The notes: a model not told the origin generated them from the letters alone. DNA of 64,000 nt from Campylobacter sp. CCUG 57310 (GCF_013201975.1 NZ_CP053845.1:496001-560000), one strand, 5' to 3'; counted from the first letter of the stretch, positions 11,279 through 24,578 are shown. Translations and numbers: made by a program.

Positions 11279-11352
11279 GCGATATCTATGCCGTTAAATT
11301 TATCGTAACTTTATCAAAACTACTTTCAAATAGCTCTCTGCTGCTGCGCTAA
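11275..11352 (+). CDS. Putative leucine-rich leader peptide upstream of leuA
   Basis: A 25-codon ORF (MSDIYAVKFIVTLSKLLSNS followed by SLLLR) with a strong AAGGAG five bases before its ATG. It overlaps the pssA stop by ATGA and ends 65 bp before leuA. Six of 25 residues are Leu, with three consecutive CTG codons just before the last Arg and the stop. CTG appears little used for Leu in the neighbouring genes. This is the layout of an amino-acid-sensing leader peptide, like E. coli leuL. No similarity search was possible; the role is inferred from position, codon content and the hairpin that follows. Confidence 0.55.
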   Translation: MSDIYAVKFIVTLSKLLSNSSLLLR

Positions 11353-11357
11353 GCAGC
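11343..11357 (+). promoter_or_regulatory. Hairpin overlapping the leader Leu codons and stop codon
   Basis: GCTGC (11343-11347) can pair with GCAGC (11353-11357) around the loop GCTAA. The repeated CTG codons give alternative registers for the 5' arm. A ribosome stalled on the three Leu codons would cover it. No T-run follows, so if it attenuates leuA it is probably not a plain intrinsic terminator. Confidence 0.4.
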
Positions 11358-11417
11358 TACTACTAATAAAACTTCATCAAAATTTACAAAACTTAAAAAA
11401 TATAAAAAGGATACAAA

Positions 11418-12941
11418 ATGGATAATAATAAAATAATAATATTTGATACTACATTAAGAGACGGCGAGCAAAGCCCCGGAGCATCGATGAATACGGAAGA
11501 GAAGTTGCGTATAGCGCTTCAGCTAGAGCGTCTTGGAGTAGATGTTATGGAGGCTGGGTTTGCGGCGGCAAGTCCAGGGGATTTTGATGCTATAACCCAG
11601 ATAGCAAAACAAGCTTCAAATATCAGAATTTGCTCTCTTGCAAGGGCTGTTGAGCGCGACATCAAGGCTGCCGGAGAGGCCGTAGCTCCTGCAAATAAAA
11701 AAAGAATTCACACCTTCATAGCAACAAGCCCGATACATATGGAATATAAGCTTAAAATGAAGCCCGATGAAGTTATAAGGCGTGCGGTGGATGCCGTAAA
11801 ATACGCTAAAACGTTTTGTGATGATGTTGAGTTTAGTTGCGAGGATGCAGGCAGAACCGATATAGTATTTATGAAAGAAATTTGTGATGCCGTTATAGAA
11901 GCGGGCGCGGGAACTATAAATTTGCCCGATACCGTCGGATATAGGTTGCCTACGGAAATAGGCGAGATGATAAAGCAGATGGTTGAGTTTGTAAAAGCAA
12001 GAGCGGTCGTATCCGTGCATAACCATAACGACTTGGGGCTTGCTACTGCAAACTCGTTAGCTGCTATTATGGCTGGCGCAAGACAGGTAGAATGCACTCT
12101 AAACGGACTTGGAGAGCGTGCAGGAAATGCTAGCTTGGAGGAGATAGTAATGGCTATAAAGACGCGCCATGATATATTTGCACCGCTTTATACCGATATA
12201 ATCTGCAAAGAAATTTATCCAAGCTCAAGAATGGTGGCAAGCATAACAGGCATAGAACCACAACCAAATAAGGCGATAGTGGGCAAAAATGCCTTTGCTC
12301 ATGAAAGCGGCATACATCAAGACGGCGTGCTAAAACACAAAGAAACTTACGAGATCATAAGTGCCGAGAGTATCGGTCTTGAGCGAAATTCTCTTGTGCT
12401 TGGCAAGCATTCGGGTCGTCATGCGTTCAAAGATAAGCTTGCCAGTTTAGGATTTGAGCTTAATAACGATGCGTTAAACGAAGCGTTTGATAAATTTAAA
12501 GAGTTGGCCGATAAGAAAAAAGAAGTGTTTGATGATGATATCAGGGCTCTTGTTACCAGCGAATTTATTAAGATTCCTGAAATTTACGAGATCGTTACGC
12601 TTGGCCAAAGCAACTGTAACAAAGGTCTTGCAAGCGCGTCCGTAACGATAAAATTTGACAATGAGCTAATAAGTGACGCCGCACTTGGCAACGGAACCGT
12701 GGATGCGATATTTAAAGTGATTGACCGTATAAGCGGCATAAACGGACTTTTAAAAGATTATAAGGTAAATGCCGTAAGTCAAGGCAAAGACGCACTTGCA
12801 AGCGTAGTGGTTAAGGTCGAATTTGACGAGCAAAATGCAGTTATAGGACACGGACTTGATATAGACACTATGATGGCAAGCGCAAAGGCTTATGTGGGCG
12901 CACTAAACAGCTACGTAAGAATTAAAAATTTAAACAGATAA
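11418..12941 (+). CDS. leuA: 2-isopropylmalate synthase LeuA
   Basis: A 507-residue enzyme condensing acetyl-CoA and 2-oxoisovalerate, the first committed step of leucine synthesis. The DRE-TIM barrel begins with [15 protein letters not shown] (residues 9-23). Metal-binding [13 protein letters not shown] and [13 protein letters not shown] are present. The C-terminal about 110 residues form the leucine-binding regulatory domain. No other leu gene is in the window. It lies downstream of pssA and the leader ORF, with AAGGA before the ATG. Confidence 0.95.
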   Translation: MDNNKIIIFDTTLRDGEQSPGASMNTEEKLRIALQLERLGVDVMEAGFAAASPGDFDAITQIAKQASNIRICSLARAVERDIKAAGEAVAPANKKRIHTFIATSPIHMEYKLKMKPDEVIRRAVDAVKYAKTFCDDVEFSCEDAGRTDIVFMKEICDAVIEAGAGTINLPDTVGYRLPTEIGEMIKQMVEFVKARAVVSVHNHNDLGLATANSLAAIMAGARQVECTLNGLGERAGNASLEEIVMAIKTRHDIFAPLYTDIICKEIYPSSRMVASITGIEPQPNKAIVGKNAFAHESGIHQDGVLKHKETYEIISAESIGLERNSLVLGKHSGRHAFKDKLASLGFELNNDALNEAFDKFKELADKKKEVFDDDIRALVTSEFIKIPEIYEIVTLGQSNCNKGLASASVTIKFDNELISDAALGNGTVDAIFKVIDRISGINGLLKDYKVNAVSQGKDALASVVVKVEFDEQNAVIGHGLDIDTMMASAKAYVGALNSYVRIKNLNR

Positions 12942-12951
12942 TACTTTTTTC

Positions 12952-12972
12952 GGGTTAAGGTTATCTTAACCC
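12952..12972 (+). terminator. Stem-loop after leuA
   Basis: GGGTTAAG and CTTAACCC form an 8-bp stem around GTTAT, 10 bp after the leuA stop. The downstream tract TAATTTAATTT is only moderately T-rich, so termination strength is uncertain. Confidence 0.6.
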
Positions 12973-13006
12973 TAATTTAATTTGCTACCGATGATTTTAA
13001 CTAATC

Positions 13007-13015
13007 TGCTATAAT
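13007..13015 (+). promoter_or_regulatory. Extended -10 promoter for the VWA protein
   Basis: TGCTATAAT is a perfect extended -10 element 27 bp before the ATG at 13043, followed by AAGGA as ribosome-binding site. Confidence 0.65.
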
Positions 13016-13042
13016 CCATACAAATTCACATAAGGAAAAACG

Positions 13043-13762
13043 ATGAAAAAATTTGCATTTTTACTAACTGTATTTTTGTCCGCCATTTTAAGTTTCGCTC
13101 AAGAAAAACCTCTTGATACAGACTGCAAAGCTCCTTGCGCAAATCATCTTGAGATGGTGCTTATCCTTGATAAATCAGGCTCCATGAGCGGGCTTGAGAG
13201 CGATACTATAGGCGGCTTTAACTCGATGATAGATAAGCAAAGAGAACTTGGTCTAAAAACTCATGTTACGACTATTTTATTTGATACGAATTTTAACGTT
13301 ATCCATGATAGAGTCGATATAAAAAAGATAGAAAAGCTAACAAATAAAGAGTATTTCGCAAGCGGCAACACGGCCTTGCTTGACGCGGTAGGAAGTGCGA
13401 TAAATAAGATCGAGCGCGTGAGCGACATATACGCAAGGGACAATAGAGTGCTTTTTGTGATCATCACCGACGGACAGGAGAACTCAAGCAAGGAATTTTC
13501 AAAATCTCAAATAAAGCAGATGATAACGGCAAAACAGAGCAAATATGACTGGGAATTTATATTTTTAGGTGCAAACATCGATGCGGTTAGCGAGGCGGAG
13601 AGTATCGGCATCAAGGGCTCAAATGCCGTAAAATATCAAAATTCAAGCGACGGAGTGAGGAAGAATTTTGAAGCGGCGGCTGAATTTTCAAAAGATATAA
13701 TGGATAATAAAAAAGAGAGCTCAAAATGGAAGGAAAAAGTTTTAGAAGATAAACAAAGATAA
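13043..13762 (+). CDS. Exported von Willebrand factor A domain protein
   Basis: A 239-residue protein with a Sec signal peptide (MKKFAFLLTVFLSAILSFAQ) and one VWA domain. The metal-ion-dependent adhesion site is complete: D43-K-S45-G-S47, the Thr in SGNTALLD and the Asp in VIITDGQEN. The C-terminal tail is Lys/Glu-rich. It is monocistronic, with its own promoter and terminator. VWA domains bind protein partners through a divalent metal; the partner here is unknown. A periplasmic location is inferred from the signal peptide. Confidence 0.75.
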   Translation: MKKFAFLLTVFLSAILSFAQEKPLDTDCKAPCANHLEMVLILDKSGSMSGLESDTIGGFNSMIDKQRELGLKTHVTTILFDTNFNVIHDRVDIKKIEKLTNKEYFASGNTALLDAVGSAINKIERVSDIYARDNRVLFVIITDGQENSSKEFSKSQIKQMITAKQSKYDWEFIFLGANIDAVSEAESIGIKGSNAVKYQNSSDGVRKNFEAAAEFSKDIMDNKKESSKWKEKVLEDKQR

Positions 13763-13772
13763 ATTTATCGGT

Positions 13773-13797
13773 CCGTCTTGTTTGGGTAGCAAGACGG
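13773..13797 (+). terminator. Terminator after the VWA gene
   Basis: CCGTCTTG (13773-13780) pairs with CAAGACGG (13790-13797) around a 9-base loop, followed by GTTGTTTG. Confidence 0.65.
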
Positions 13798-13904
13798 GTT
13801 GTTTGAATTTATGATTTAAGCTATAGCGAGCTTGAAATTTAGGATTTTATTTTAATTCGGTCGATACGTGCAAACTTGCCGAGCTTTAATATTAGTCAAA
13901 TCTA

Positions 13905-14499
13905 TCAGTCGCACTGTAAAATCAGCCAGCTGTTTTCAAATTTCTTATCTTTTAAATTTTGCTTTGTAATCCACAGATAAATTTTGCCGTAATCACACCA
14001 CATCATATCGGTTTCTTCGTTGCTGTCAATTTGCAAAAGCAACTTCCAATCAGGGATGTTTTTCTCAAGTTCAAATCTTTTAGGGCTTTCATACGCTCTT
14101 TCATCTCCGCAGTATAGCCCGTTTGTTACAAGTTCGCATTCTAGCTCCATGCCGTCTTGGATATTGTTTGAGTGTCCTAGAATTTTATTGCTGTTTTCTT
14201 CGTAAGATTCATAGAGCATATCATAAATTTCATCTATTTCTTCGTTGTAAAATTTTTCGCTATCTATAAGGTCGCTTTCATAATCGGGAAGTTCGATTTG
14301 ACTGGAAAAATTAAGCTTTGAAGCGGGAAAAATTTCTGTGTTTTGAGGGGGTTTGTTTTCTTTCTAGCTCATTTAAATTTCCGTCAAAATAAAATACTTT
14401 TTTGCCGTATTTATCTTTTGGGTCATAACCCCACGGCATATCAATACAGTCGTAAAACAGACACAAGATGCCCGAATTTGGAAGTATGCACTCTTTATC
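13905..14499 (-). pseudogene. Decayed DUF1963/YwqG-like gene, frameshifted and lacking its N-terminus
   Basis: Reading the minus strand from 14499, one frame gives ILPNSGILCLFYDCIDMPWG and continues to KQT. A second frame takes over in a CCCCC run near 14346-14350 and continues with PPQNTEIFPASKL through WKLLLQIDSNEETDMMW to the stop at 13905. The two halves read as one protein resembling the C-terminal two-thirds of YwqG/DUF1963 proteins (usual length about 250-280). The N-terminal third is absent: the fragment abuts the stop codon of the TPR gene. The last 104 codons have an in-frame ATG at 14219 and could still be made as a fragment. Confidence 0.6.
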
Positions 14500-16857
14500 T
14501 TAATCTATCGTAATCAATCCTGAAATCAAAAAATTTGCTCCGGAATTTATCGCTTTTTATAAGGTTGTATTGGATGGCCGCAGCTTCGATATTGCCTACT
14601 TCTTGGTAAAGATAAGCAAGCGCAAGGCGACTATCTGATGAGTTTGGATCGGTTAGCTTTGAAAGCTCTAAAAGAGCTATTGCGTTTTGCGGATTATTTG
14701 AGCCAATCGCCGCGACCGCAGCCATAAAGAGCGTGCCTGCGTCATTTATCTTAAATTCGTCTATCAAGCGGTTGTATATGCCGTAGCTCTCTTTGAAATC
14801 ATTTGTAAAAATATCGATATAAGCAAGAGTTTGAAGCAAATTTGTATCATCTTTGTTGCCGTTTAGGATTAAATTTTTAAGCTTCTCTCTTTCGTAATTT
14901 AAAAGTCCTGAAATTTGCAGTAGCTTTATGTATTGCTCTTTAATGATGTTTGCACCGTGATAAAACGCCGCTTCGTTTAGATTTTTGGTGTGGAAATGAA
15001 TTTGTATCTGCTTGACGTACTCTTTGATATTTTGATCATCGAATTTGGCGATGAAATTTAAGATATTTGCGATGACGTCATCAGGCAATTTTGATTTTAA
15101 AACCTCGCTTTTTGCTATAAATTCGTTATTTCTATTTGAAATTTTAGCGATTATTGCATCAAAGGCCAAATTTAAAGCGTTTTGCTCCTTGTCTTCCTCG
15201 AGCCACCTTATGAGCGCATTTTGATTTCCGGTGACAAGTTCGGTTAGGGCTTTATATAAATTTACCTCTTTTATCTTGCCGTCGTGCTCTAAATTTTCGC
15301 TTATCTCTTGGAGCAGCTTTGCGTTATTTTCGTTATTTATATCGTTTGCTATCGCGCCAAAGACTCCTGCAAGGTGATTTGTAGGATCAAGATGATAGCT
15401 TGTGATGAAGTGCTTTGCCGCAAGCGAGAAGTTGCCAAGCTGAGCATAGCTTAAGGCGAGATTGTAATGCAAGATCGAATGCTCAGGATATAGCGATATT
15501 AGCGTTGCAAAGTGCGCATTGGCATCTTTTAGCTTGTAGTTTAATGCGCTTGCGATAGCCTTTGAAAGCTCTAAATTTACTTTTGATATCGTCCCGCTGG
15601 CACTTAGATAGCTACTTGCCGAGCTTGCGTCATCAAGAAATAGGCTAACTCCGCCCTTTCTTATGTAGTTTATCGTTTGGCTCGCGTCAAAAACCTTATA
15701 AGGCGCGAAATAAAACAGCACTTCATACCGTCTTGTCTTGTCGAAAAATATATCGTTTCTAAAGTGCATTTGAGCCAAATTTACGTCAAAAAGTTCGGAT
15801 TTTAAGATCGCTTTTATAGGGAATGTATTTTCGATAAATAGCTTGTCTTTGGCAAAAACCGTCTTTAAGCCGTCCGCTCCTAAGGCATAATTGCCCGTTT
15901 TGATGTCGATAAGAGCGAGTATCGTGTCTATTTTATTTATTTCGTCGCTATTTTTAAGGGCCAAATTTAGCTTGCTTCTAGCCTTATCGTACTGAGCGTT
16001 TCTGGCATAGAGCATGCCAAGAGCCAAATTTGCGTCAAATTCTTTTTGATTTTCCAGCTTTTGTATCGCCTCTTCATCTTCTCCAAGATGTGTTAGAATT
16101 TTAGCGCTTAAGTAGTCGTATTTGTTTTTATAGTGACGCTCGGTAGGATAAGAAAGAGCGCGTAAAGCCTCGATATACTCTCCTTTGTAGTAGCGTATAA
16201 GGGCGTAATAGTAATTATAAAGAGGTGAGCCCGCTTCTTCTTGCAGGAACGAATTTGCTAGATCTATATAGTATTCAAAGCTTTTCGTGTTATTTAGCTC
16301 AAGTGAACTTACGGCGGCATTTATAGCACTTACTGCGATATTTTCTTTGTTATTTATCGCTTTTTTAAAGGACTCTATGGCTTCTGCGAATTTCTCCTGC
16401 TTCATCTGAGAAACGCCTAAGTTGTAATTAGATAGCGATTCGTTATAGATGGCTACGTTTTCATAAATTTTAAGAGCCTCAAATTTATTGCCTTTTTCAT
16501 ATAGTATATTTGCTTTTTGTATCATATCGTCAATCTTTGAAGCCCCGAATTTCTGCACTTCAAAACGATCTTCGATATCTCTTGCAAGCTGGCTTGGATC
16601 AAATTCGGGCTTTTTATCTCTAGTTGCAAAAAATAGTGTCGTTACTAGAGCGATTACAAGCAAAATGCCGATTGCACCAAATAAAAATAGCTTTTTCCTG
16701 CTCTTTTTTGGCGAGATATCTTCGCTTGGTGTTTCCTCGCTACTATCTTGCAGTTCATCAAGCGATATGAGGTTTTCTTCTTGGCTTGCGCCTTTTTGCT
16801 CATCGCTTGGGCTTTTAGGATCGGCCTCTTCTAGTATTACGACATTATCGCCAGCCA

Positions 16858-16858
<1 letters not shown>
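14495..16858 (-). CDS. TPR-repeat protein with one membrane anchor
   Basis: A 787-residue protein. Its acidic cytoplasmic tail (residues 1-55) is followed by a Lys/Arg cluster and one transmembrane helix (about 57-78). A long helical repeat region follows with TPR signatures (NLGVSQMKQEKFAEAIESFK, HYNLALSYAQLGNFSLAAKH, LALAYLYQEVGNIEAAAIQY), expected to lie outside the cytoplasm. C. jejuni has a TPR membrane protein after serS (Cj0390, from memory). The GTG start overlaps the serS stop by one base. Partners are unknown; a scaffolding role is inferred from TPR content only. Confidence 0.8.
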
Positions 16859-19076
<2,218 letters not shown>

Positions 19077-19080
19077 ATTT

Positions 19081-19605
19081 CTATCCTTTTTGCCTGTCTT
19101 TAAATTTTTTAATAATCTCTTTTGCTATTTTTTCAGGGGTTTTACCTTCGACATCGATGGTGATATCGGCTTTTTTCTCGTAAATTTTCTTTCTTGTTTT
19201 AAATAGCTCTTTTGCTTTGTCTCTATCTTTTAAAAGCGGACGTTTAGCAAATTTCTTCTGGGCGTTTTGGCTATTTTCTATGCGCTTTATTATGCCATCA
19301 AAGCTTGATTTAAGATATATAACAGTGCCGATTTTGTTTAAATTTTTAACGTTTACGAAGCCTCCGCCGCCTGCTATCACGCAGTTTTGCACGTTAGCGA
19401 CTAAATTTTTAGCGACTAATCGCTCTTGCTTTCTAAAATACTCTTCGCCCTTTGTCTCAAAAATTTCGCGAATTTTTAAATTCTCGCTACTTTCGATAAG
19501 ATCGTCCGTATCAAGCATGAGTCGCTTTAATTTTTTGCAAAGTTCCCTTGCAACCGTTCCTTTTCCAACGCCCATGAAGCCGATTAAGACTAAGTTACTG
19601 CTCAT
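19081..19605 (-). CDS. aroK: Shikimate kinase AroK
   Basis: A 174-residue P-loop kinase that phosphorylates shikimate in the chorismate pathway. Walker A is GFMGVGKGT (residues 9-17), the shikimate-binding Asp is in LDTDDLIE, and IAGGGGFV is the substrate loop. The start overlaps the end of der by 11 bp. Confidence 0.92.
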   Translation of the reverse strand: MSSNLVLIGFMGVGKGTVARELCKKLKRLMLDTDDLIESSENLKIREIFETKGEEYFRKQERLVAKNLVANVQNCVIAGGGGFVNVKNLNKIGTVIYLKSSFDGIIKRIENSQNAQKKFAKRPLLKDRDKAKELFKTRKKIYEKKADITIDVEGKTPEKIAKEIIKKFKDRQKG

Positions 19606-20983
19606 CTTTTTCCTCGCTGCTTCTGTTTTTTGGTATGAGCACGACAGGAACGCCGTTTAGATCAAATCTTTCGCGCAGTTTGTTTGTAAGATAGCGTTTA
19701 TAGCTAAAGTGAAGCGCGCGCGGACGATTCATGATAAGAGCTATCTTGGGCGGTGCAAAGCCAAACTGCACGGCATAATAAATCCTAACACTCTTGCCTT
19801 TTTCACGCGGTATCGGGTGGATTTTGGTAGCTTCTTCAATGAGTTCGTTTAGCTTTGAAGTCTGAATTTTTTGAGTGAAATTTTTATAAACTTCAAAAAT
19901 GAGCGAGTAAATTTTATGCACTCTCTTGCCGCCAAGTGCACTAACGCTGATTATCGGCGCGTATGTTAGAAATTTAAACTTATCTTTGATGATTTTTTTC
20001 ATCTCGTCAAACTCTACTTCGCTTTTGTCCCATTTGTTTAGCACGATTATCACGCCGAGGTTAAATTTGCTCGCAAGCCCTGCTATACGCTCATCAAGCT
20101 CGGTTAGAGGCTCGCTAGAGTCAAGCACAAGCAGAGCGATATCGGTGTTTTCAAGCACACTTTCGGTTCTATTTAGCGCGTATCTTTCGATGCCTTCTAT
20201 CTTGCCGCGCTTTCTGATGCCTGCGGTATCGACAAATTCTATCACTCTATCTTCATAAACGAATGTTTCATTTACAGGATCTATGGTAGTGCCCGCCACA
20301 TCGCTCACTACGGCTCTTGCATCCTTAACCAAAGCGTTTAAAAGCGAGCTTTTGCCTACATTTACGCGGCCTATAATTCCTACTTTTATATTTTTTGATT
20401 CGAAATTTTGCTCTTGGATAGTATCGCTAAATTCGCCCTCTTCATCGAAATTTTCTAAAAATTCGTCAAAATCATCATCCAAGTCGGGCCTAATCTCGTC
20501 TTTAAGGTGTTTATAAATCCAGTCGCTAAGCTCATCCACTCCCGCATTGTGAGTGACGGATATGCTAAAGATATCTTTTGCGCCGAAGCTATCAAATTCC
20601 CAAGCTCTCTGCTCGTCTTTTTTGCTATCTACTTTATTTACGACAAGCGCGGTCGGCAAATTTAGCTTTAAAAGCGCATAAAACATAGCCTTATCTTCAT
20701 CATCAGGGAAATTTTTGCCGTCCACCATGTAGATAATCGCGTCTGAATTCTGCGCCTCTTTGAGGGTTTTTTCCTTAACGTTTCTAAAAAGCTCGCTACT
20801 GTCATCAAGTCCGCCGCTATCTACCAAAATACACCTTTTATCATCTATCGTGATCTCGGCTTTGTTCGTGTCGCGAGTGGTTCCGCTTACGTCTGAAGTG
20901 ATAGCTATGCGCCTTTTTGCCAAGCGATTAAAAAGCGAGCTTTTGCCTACGTTTGGCTTTCCGACAAGTATGATTTTTTGCAC
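19595..20983 (-). CDS. der: Ribosome assembly GTPase Der (EngA)
   Basis: A 462-residue protein with two tandem G domains and a C-terminal KH-like domain, which acts in 50S maturation. G1 motifs are GKPNVGKSS (residues 7-15) and GRVNVGKSS (about 204-212). G3 motifs are DSGGL and DTAGI; G4 motifs are NKVD and NKWD. An acidic linker rich in Asp/Glu joins the G domains. It is first in the minus-strand der-aroK-trpS-serS-TPR run. Confidence 0.96.
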   Translation of the reverse strand: MQKIILVGKPNVGKSSLFNRLAKRRIAITSDVSGTTRDTNKAEITIDDKRCILVDSGGLDDSSELFRNVKEKTLKEAQNSDAIIYMVDGKNFPDDEDKAMFYALLKLNLPTALVVNKVDSKKDEQRAWEFDSFGAKDIFSISVTHNAGVDELSDWIYKHLKDEIRPDLDDDFDEFLENFDEEGEFSDTIQEQNFESKNIKVGIIGRVNVGKSSLLNALVKDARAVVSDVAGTTIDPVNETFVYEDRVIEFVDTAGIRKRGKIEGIERYALNRTESVLENTDIALLVLDSSEPLTELDERIAGLASKFNLGVIIVLNKWDKSEVEFDEMKKIIKDKFKFLTYAPIISVSALGGKRVHKIYSLIFEVYKNFTQKIQTSKLNELIEEATKIHPIPREKGKSVRIYYAVQFGFAPPKIALIMNRPRALHFSYKRYLTNKLRERFDLNGVPVVLIPKNRSSEEKDEQ

Positions 20984-21006
20984 TTTATATTCCTTTAAAT
21001 TTCGCT

Positions 21007-21012
21007 ATTATA
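21007..21012 (-). promoter_or_regulatory. -10 element for the der operon
   Basis: On the minus strand TTGTATAAT gives an extended -10 with a perfect TATAAT hexamer, 24 bp before the der ATG. It lies in the 101-bp divergent gap between der and the eamA-family gene. Confidence 0.55.
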
Positions 21013-21056
21013 CAAATTTTTGCCTGCGATGTTTATAAATTTAAGCCGTTTTGCAC

Positions 21057-21062
21057 TACAAT
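21057..21062 (+). promoter_or_regulatory. -10 element for the eamA-kdsA-ribH-nusB-pyrF run
   Basis: TACAAT preceded by TTGCAC, 22 bp before the ATG at 21085. It is divergent from the der promoter. Confidence 0.4.
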
Positions 21063-21084
21063 ACGCTCAAATTTTAAAAAGGTT

Positions 21085-21981
21085 ATGGGGTTGTTGCATA
21101 AATTTTTAATGAGGCATTTGGGCACTTATTATATGATTATCGCTTGTATGCTTTTTGCGATAACGGGAGCTCTTGCAAAAGTAATAAGTGCCGATATGCC
21201 GTCTATCGAAGTTGTCTTTTTTAGAAATTTGATCGGTCTTGTGATGATCGTTTATTCGCTTTATAAAAAGCCTGCGCATCAAAAGGGCGGACATCCGTAT
21301 CTGCTCATATTTAGAGGAGTTATCGGCACGCTTGCGCTCTTTGCGTTTTTTTATAACATCGCTCATATAAATTTAGGCGCGGCATTTACATTTTCTAAAA
21401 CAAGCCCGATATTTACGGCACTTCTTGCGGCGATGTTTATGGGCGAGAAGCTAAGCTCGCGCGGATGGATGGCGATATTTATCGGATTTGGCGGGATTTT
21501 GCTTATCATACAGCCTGAGCTTGGTATCTCAAAGACCGATTGGCTTGGAATTTGGAGTGGAGTAGGGGCTGCGATGGCGTACACGAGTGTTAGAGAGCTT
21601 AAAAAGAGCTATGATACTCGCGTTATAGTCTTTTCTTTTATGGGGTTTGGCACGGCTCTTCCGATCGTTTTTATGGCTCTGGCGGAATTTATCCAGATAG
21701 ATGGCTTTGAATTTTTGTTTTCCAAATTTGTACTGCCCGATACTAAAAATATCTTTTTGATCGTTTTAATGGGCGTTGCGGGGCTTTACTTTCAGATGTA
21801 TCTTACTAAAGCTTATGCGGCAAGTAAAAAGGCCGGTACGGTTGCGGCTGTAAGCTATGCCGACGTCATCTTTACCATTATCATCGGATATTTTATGGGG
21901 GATGGGCTGCCAAACACGGTTGCATTTTTGGGTATAATTCTGGTAATTCTTAGCGGAATTATAGTGGTAAAGGAGAAATAA
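21085..21981 (+). CDS. EamA/DMT-superfamily transporter
   Basis: A 298-residue inner-membrane protein with about ten hydrophobic segments arranged as two EamA repeats (roughly residues 12-145 and 155-295). The substrate is unknown; relatives export amino acids or metabolites. The same gene precedes kdsA in C. jejuni (Cj0385c, from memory). AAAAAGG lies before the ATG and the stop shares one base with the kdsA start. Confidence 0.85.
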   Translation: MGLLHKFLMRHLGTYYMIIACMLFAITGALAKVISADMPSIEVVFFRNLIGLVMIVYSLYKKPAHQKGGHPYLLIFRGVIGTLALFAFFYNIAHINLGAAFTFSKTSPIFTALLAAMFMGEKLSSRGWMAIFIGFGGILLIIQPELGISKTDWLGIWSGVGAAMAYTSVRELKKSYDTRVIVFSFMGFGTALPIVFMALAEFIQIDGFEFLFSKFVLPDTKNIFLIVLMGVAGLYFQMYLTKAYAASKKAGTVAAVSYADVIFTIIIGYFMGDGLPNTVAFLGIILVILSGIIVVKEK

Positions 21982-22781
21982 TGATACTAATAGCAGGGCC
22001 TTGCGTCATCGAGAGCGAAGAGCTTGTGTTTGACGTGGCAAAAAGGCTTGTGAAATTTAATGAAGATAATAGGATAGAGTTTTATTTTAAATCAAGTTTT
22101 GATAAGGCAAATCGCACGAGTATAAATAGCTTTCGCGGTCCCGGGCTTGAAAAGGGTTGTGAAATTTTAGCTCGTGTGAAAAAAGAATTCGGCTTTAAAA
22201 TTTTAACGGACATTCACGAGAGCTATCAAGCTAAGCCTGTGGCTGAGGTTGCGGATGTGCTTCAAATTCCTGCGTTTTTATGTCGTCAGACAGACTTGCT
22301 TGTGGCTGCGGCCAAGACAAATTCGGTCGTAAATATCAAAAAAGGGCAGTTTTTAGCAGCAAGTGCGATGAAGCATTCGGTTAAAAAAGTGCTTGAAACT
22401 CGCGGTGTAGATGGCGACGGATATGAAATAGCTAAACAAAACGGAATTTGGCTAACGGAGCGTGGAAGCACTTTTGGATATGGAAATTTGGTCGTTGATA
22501 TGAGAAATTTGGTTTTGATGAGAGAATTTGCACCTGTGATATTTGACGCTACGCATAGCGTTCAGATGCCTTCGGCTCTTGGTGAAAAGAGTGGCGGAGA
22601 TGCAAGATTTGTGCCGTGTCTTGCAAGAGCGGCGGCAAGTGTGGGTGTGGACGGGTTTTTTTACGAGACGCATATAAATCCGTGTGAAGCGATGTGTGAT
22701 GGACCAAATATGTTAAATTTAGACGAGCTGGATAGAGTTGTAGAGCAGACTTTAAAAATACAAGAAATTTTAAGGGGATAA
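21981..22781 (+). CDS. kdsA: 3-deoxy-D-manno-octulosonate 8-phosphate synthase KdsA
   Basis: A 266-residue TIM-barrel enzyme that condenses PEP with arabinose 5-phosphate to give KDO-8-P for the lipid A core. Signatures are AGPCVIES at the N-terminus, [12 protein letters not shown], the [12 protein letters not shown] loop and DATHSVQMP. The one-base overlap with the preceding gene points to one operon. Confidence 0.95.
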   Translation: MILIAGPCVIESEELVFDVAKRLVKFNEDNRIEFYFKSSFDKANRTSINSFRGPGLEKGCEILARVKKEFGFKILTDIHESYQAKPVAEVADVLQIPAFLCRQTDLLVAAAKTNSVVNIKKGQFLAASAMKHSVKKVLETRGVDGDGYEIAKQNGIWLTERGSTFGYGNLVVDMRNLVLMREFAPVIFDATHSVQMPSALGEKSGGDARFVPCLARAAASVGVDGFFYETHINPCEAMCDGPNMLNLDELDRVVEQTLKIQEILRG

Positions 22782-22783
22782 TT

Positions 22784-23254
22784 ATGAACATAATCGAAGG
22801 AAATTTAAAACTAAGCGGAAAAGAAAAAATCGCAATTATCAACGCGAGGTTTAATCACATCATTACCGATAGGCTTGTCGAAGGCGCTAGGGATGCATTT
22901 CTTCGACACGGCGGAGATGAGAAAAATTTAAGCCTTATTTTAGTTCCGGGAGCATTTGAAATCCCTATGGCTCTTGAAAAGGCACTTGAGAGCGGCAAAT
23001 GGGACGCGATATGCTGCGTTGGAGCGGTTATTAGAGGCTCAACTCCTCATTTTGACTATGTTTCGGCTGAAACTACAAAAGGCATCGCAAACGTGACGCT
23101 TAAATACGGCAAGCCCGTAACATTTGGCGTGCTAACGGTAGATAGTATCGAGCAGGCCATTGAGCGAGCGGGCAGTAAAGCCGGAAATAAAGGCTTTGAA
23201 GCGATGAGTGGAGCGATAGAGCTTTTAAATTTATATAAAAATATAAAGGTTTAA
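22784..23254 (+). CDS. ribH: 6,7-dimethyl-8-ribityllumazine synthase RibH
   Basis: A 156-residue lumazine synthase subunit, next-to-last step of riboflavin synthesis. Motifs are [14 protein letters not shown] and [14 protein letters not shown] with the catalytic His. It starts 2 bp after kdsA and ends 1 bp before nusB. Confidence 0.95.
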   Translation: MNIIEGNLKLSGKEKIAIINARFNHIITDRLVEGARDAFLRHGGDEKNLSLILVPGAFEIPMALEKALESGKWDAICCVGAVIRGSTPHFDYVSAETTKGIANVTLKYGKPVTFGVLTVDSIEQAIERAGSKAGNKGFEAMSGAIELLNLYKNIKV

Positions 23255-23255
23255 A

Positions 23256-23651
23256 ATGGCAACTCGTCATCAGGTTAGACAAGCCGTAATATCGCTGCTT
23301 TACGCTCAGGAGATGGGTAGCGAGATGAGTGAATTTAAGGATGAATTTTTAGAGGAAAAAAAGATAAGAAACGAGCAGAGGAATTTCACGACTTCGCTTT
23401 ATGACGGCGTAAATGAAAATTTGACCGCTCTTGATGAGTTGCTTAACTCCCACTTGAAAGAGTATAAAATCCACGAAATCGGCGTTGTAGAAAGAGCGAT
23501 ACTTCGACTTGGCGCTTACGAGATGAAATTTACGGACACTGATAAAGCGGTCGTGATAAACGAGGCGATAGAGCTTGCCAAAGAGCTTGGCAGCGACTCT
23601 GCGCCAAAATTCATAAACGGCGTGCTTGATGCGGTAAGGAGTGATATATGA
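23256..23651 (+). CDS. nusB: Transcription antitermination factor NusB
   Basis: A 131-residue all-helical protein of the rRNA antitermination complex. The typical start ([20 protein letters not shown]) and the C-terminal [20 protein letters not shown] helix pair are clear. The ribH-nusB pairing is common. It overlaps pyrF by 4 bp. Confidence 0.94.
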   Translation: MATRHQVRQAVISLLYAQEMGSEMSEFKDEFLEEKKIRNEQRNFTTSLYDGVNENLTALDELLNSHLKEYKIHEIGVVERAILRLGAYEMKFTDTDKAVVINEAIELAKELGSDSAPKFINGVLDAVRSDI

Positions 23652-24349
23652 AACTTTGCGTAGCGCTTGATATGGCGACGATGGAGCAAAATTTAGCTTT
23701 GGCTAGAGAGCTAAAAGGACTTGATTTATGGCTTAAAGTGGGGCTTAGAAGCTATTTAAGAGACGGAGCTAAGATAATTGACGATATAAAAAAGATTGAT
23801 GATTTTAAAATTTTCTTAGATCTTAAGCTGCATGATATACCAAACACGATGGCCGATGCCGCGGAAGTGATAGCAAGCTTGCCTGTTGATATGATAAACG
23901 TGCACGCAAGTGCAGGTAAAAGGGCGATGAGTGAGGTTATGAACCGCTTAAATGCGCTTAAAACTCGCCCGATAGTTTTGGCTGTATCCGCACTTACAAG
24001 CTTTAGTGATAATTCGTTTAGGATTGTTTATAATGACAGCATTAAGGATTTTGTGCTCAAATTTTGCGTGAGCGCTTATGAGGCGGGGCTTGACGGTATG
24101 GTTTGCTCTGTTTTTGAAAGCAATATGATAAAAGACGCAACATCGCGATTTTTTCTGACGTTAACGCCGGGAATTCGTCCTTTTAACGAAGAGGTAAACG
24201 ATCAAAATAGAGTTGCCGATCTTGAAGTTGCAAAGCAAGAAAATAGCGACTTTATCGTTGTTGGAAGACCGGTTTATGAAGATAACAATCCTCGCGAAAT
24301 TTGTGAAAGAATTCTTGCCGAGATAGAGATACCTCGTGAGCCGGCTTAG
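23648..24349 (+). CDS. pyrF: Orotidine 5'-phosphate decarboxylase PyrF
   Basis: A 233-residue TIM-barrel enzyme making UMP. The catalytic Asp/Lys network is in [12 protein letters not shown], with CVALDMA at the N-terminus, LTPGIRP and IVVGRPVYE near the C-terminus for phosphate binding. The end overlaps the next small gene by 14 bp. Confidence 0.95.
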   Translation: MKLCVALDMATMEQNLALARELKGLDLWLKVGLRSYLRDGAKIIDDIKKIDDFKIFLDLKLHDIPNTMADAAEVIASLPVDMINVHASAGKRAMSEVMNRLNALKTRPIVLAVSALTSFSDNSFRIVYNDSIKDFVLKFCVSAYEAGLDGMVCSVFESNMIKDATSRFFLTLTPGIRPFNEEVNDQNRVADLEVAKQENSDFIVVGRPVYEDNNPREICERILAEIEIPREPA

Positions 24350-24578
24350 GGACATTCCTTATGTTGGAGCTGCTACCGAGGCTGATATTATAGCACTTGG
24401 GTATACCGACATCGCTTCACTAAAGGGCGCAAATGCAGAGGATATGTATGAGCGCACTAAAGCACTTGGACGAGGAAGCGACAGGTGTATACTTTATGTT
24501 TATCGTATGATATGTTACTATGCAAATACGCCAAATCCTGATAAGAGCAAGCTTAAATGGTGGTTTTGGAAGGATTGA
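24336..24578 (+). CDS. Small helix-hairpin-helix protein (Cdd1/'pathogenicity locus' type)
   Basis: An 80-residue protein starting with GTG inside the pyrF end. It carries an HhH motif, [19 protein letters not shown], and ends in a Trp-rich tail (KWWFWKD). It resembles the small Cdd1-type HhH family, which probably binds nucleic acid non-specifically; this is a family-level guess. The start is uncertain because no good ribosome-binding site is visible. Confidence 0.6.
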   Translation: MSRLRDIPYVGAATEADIIALGYTDIASLKGANAEDMYERTKALGRGSDRCILYVYRMICYYANTPNPDKSKLKWWFWKD

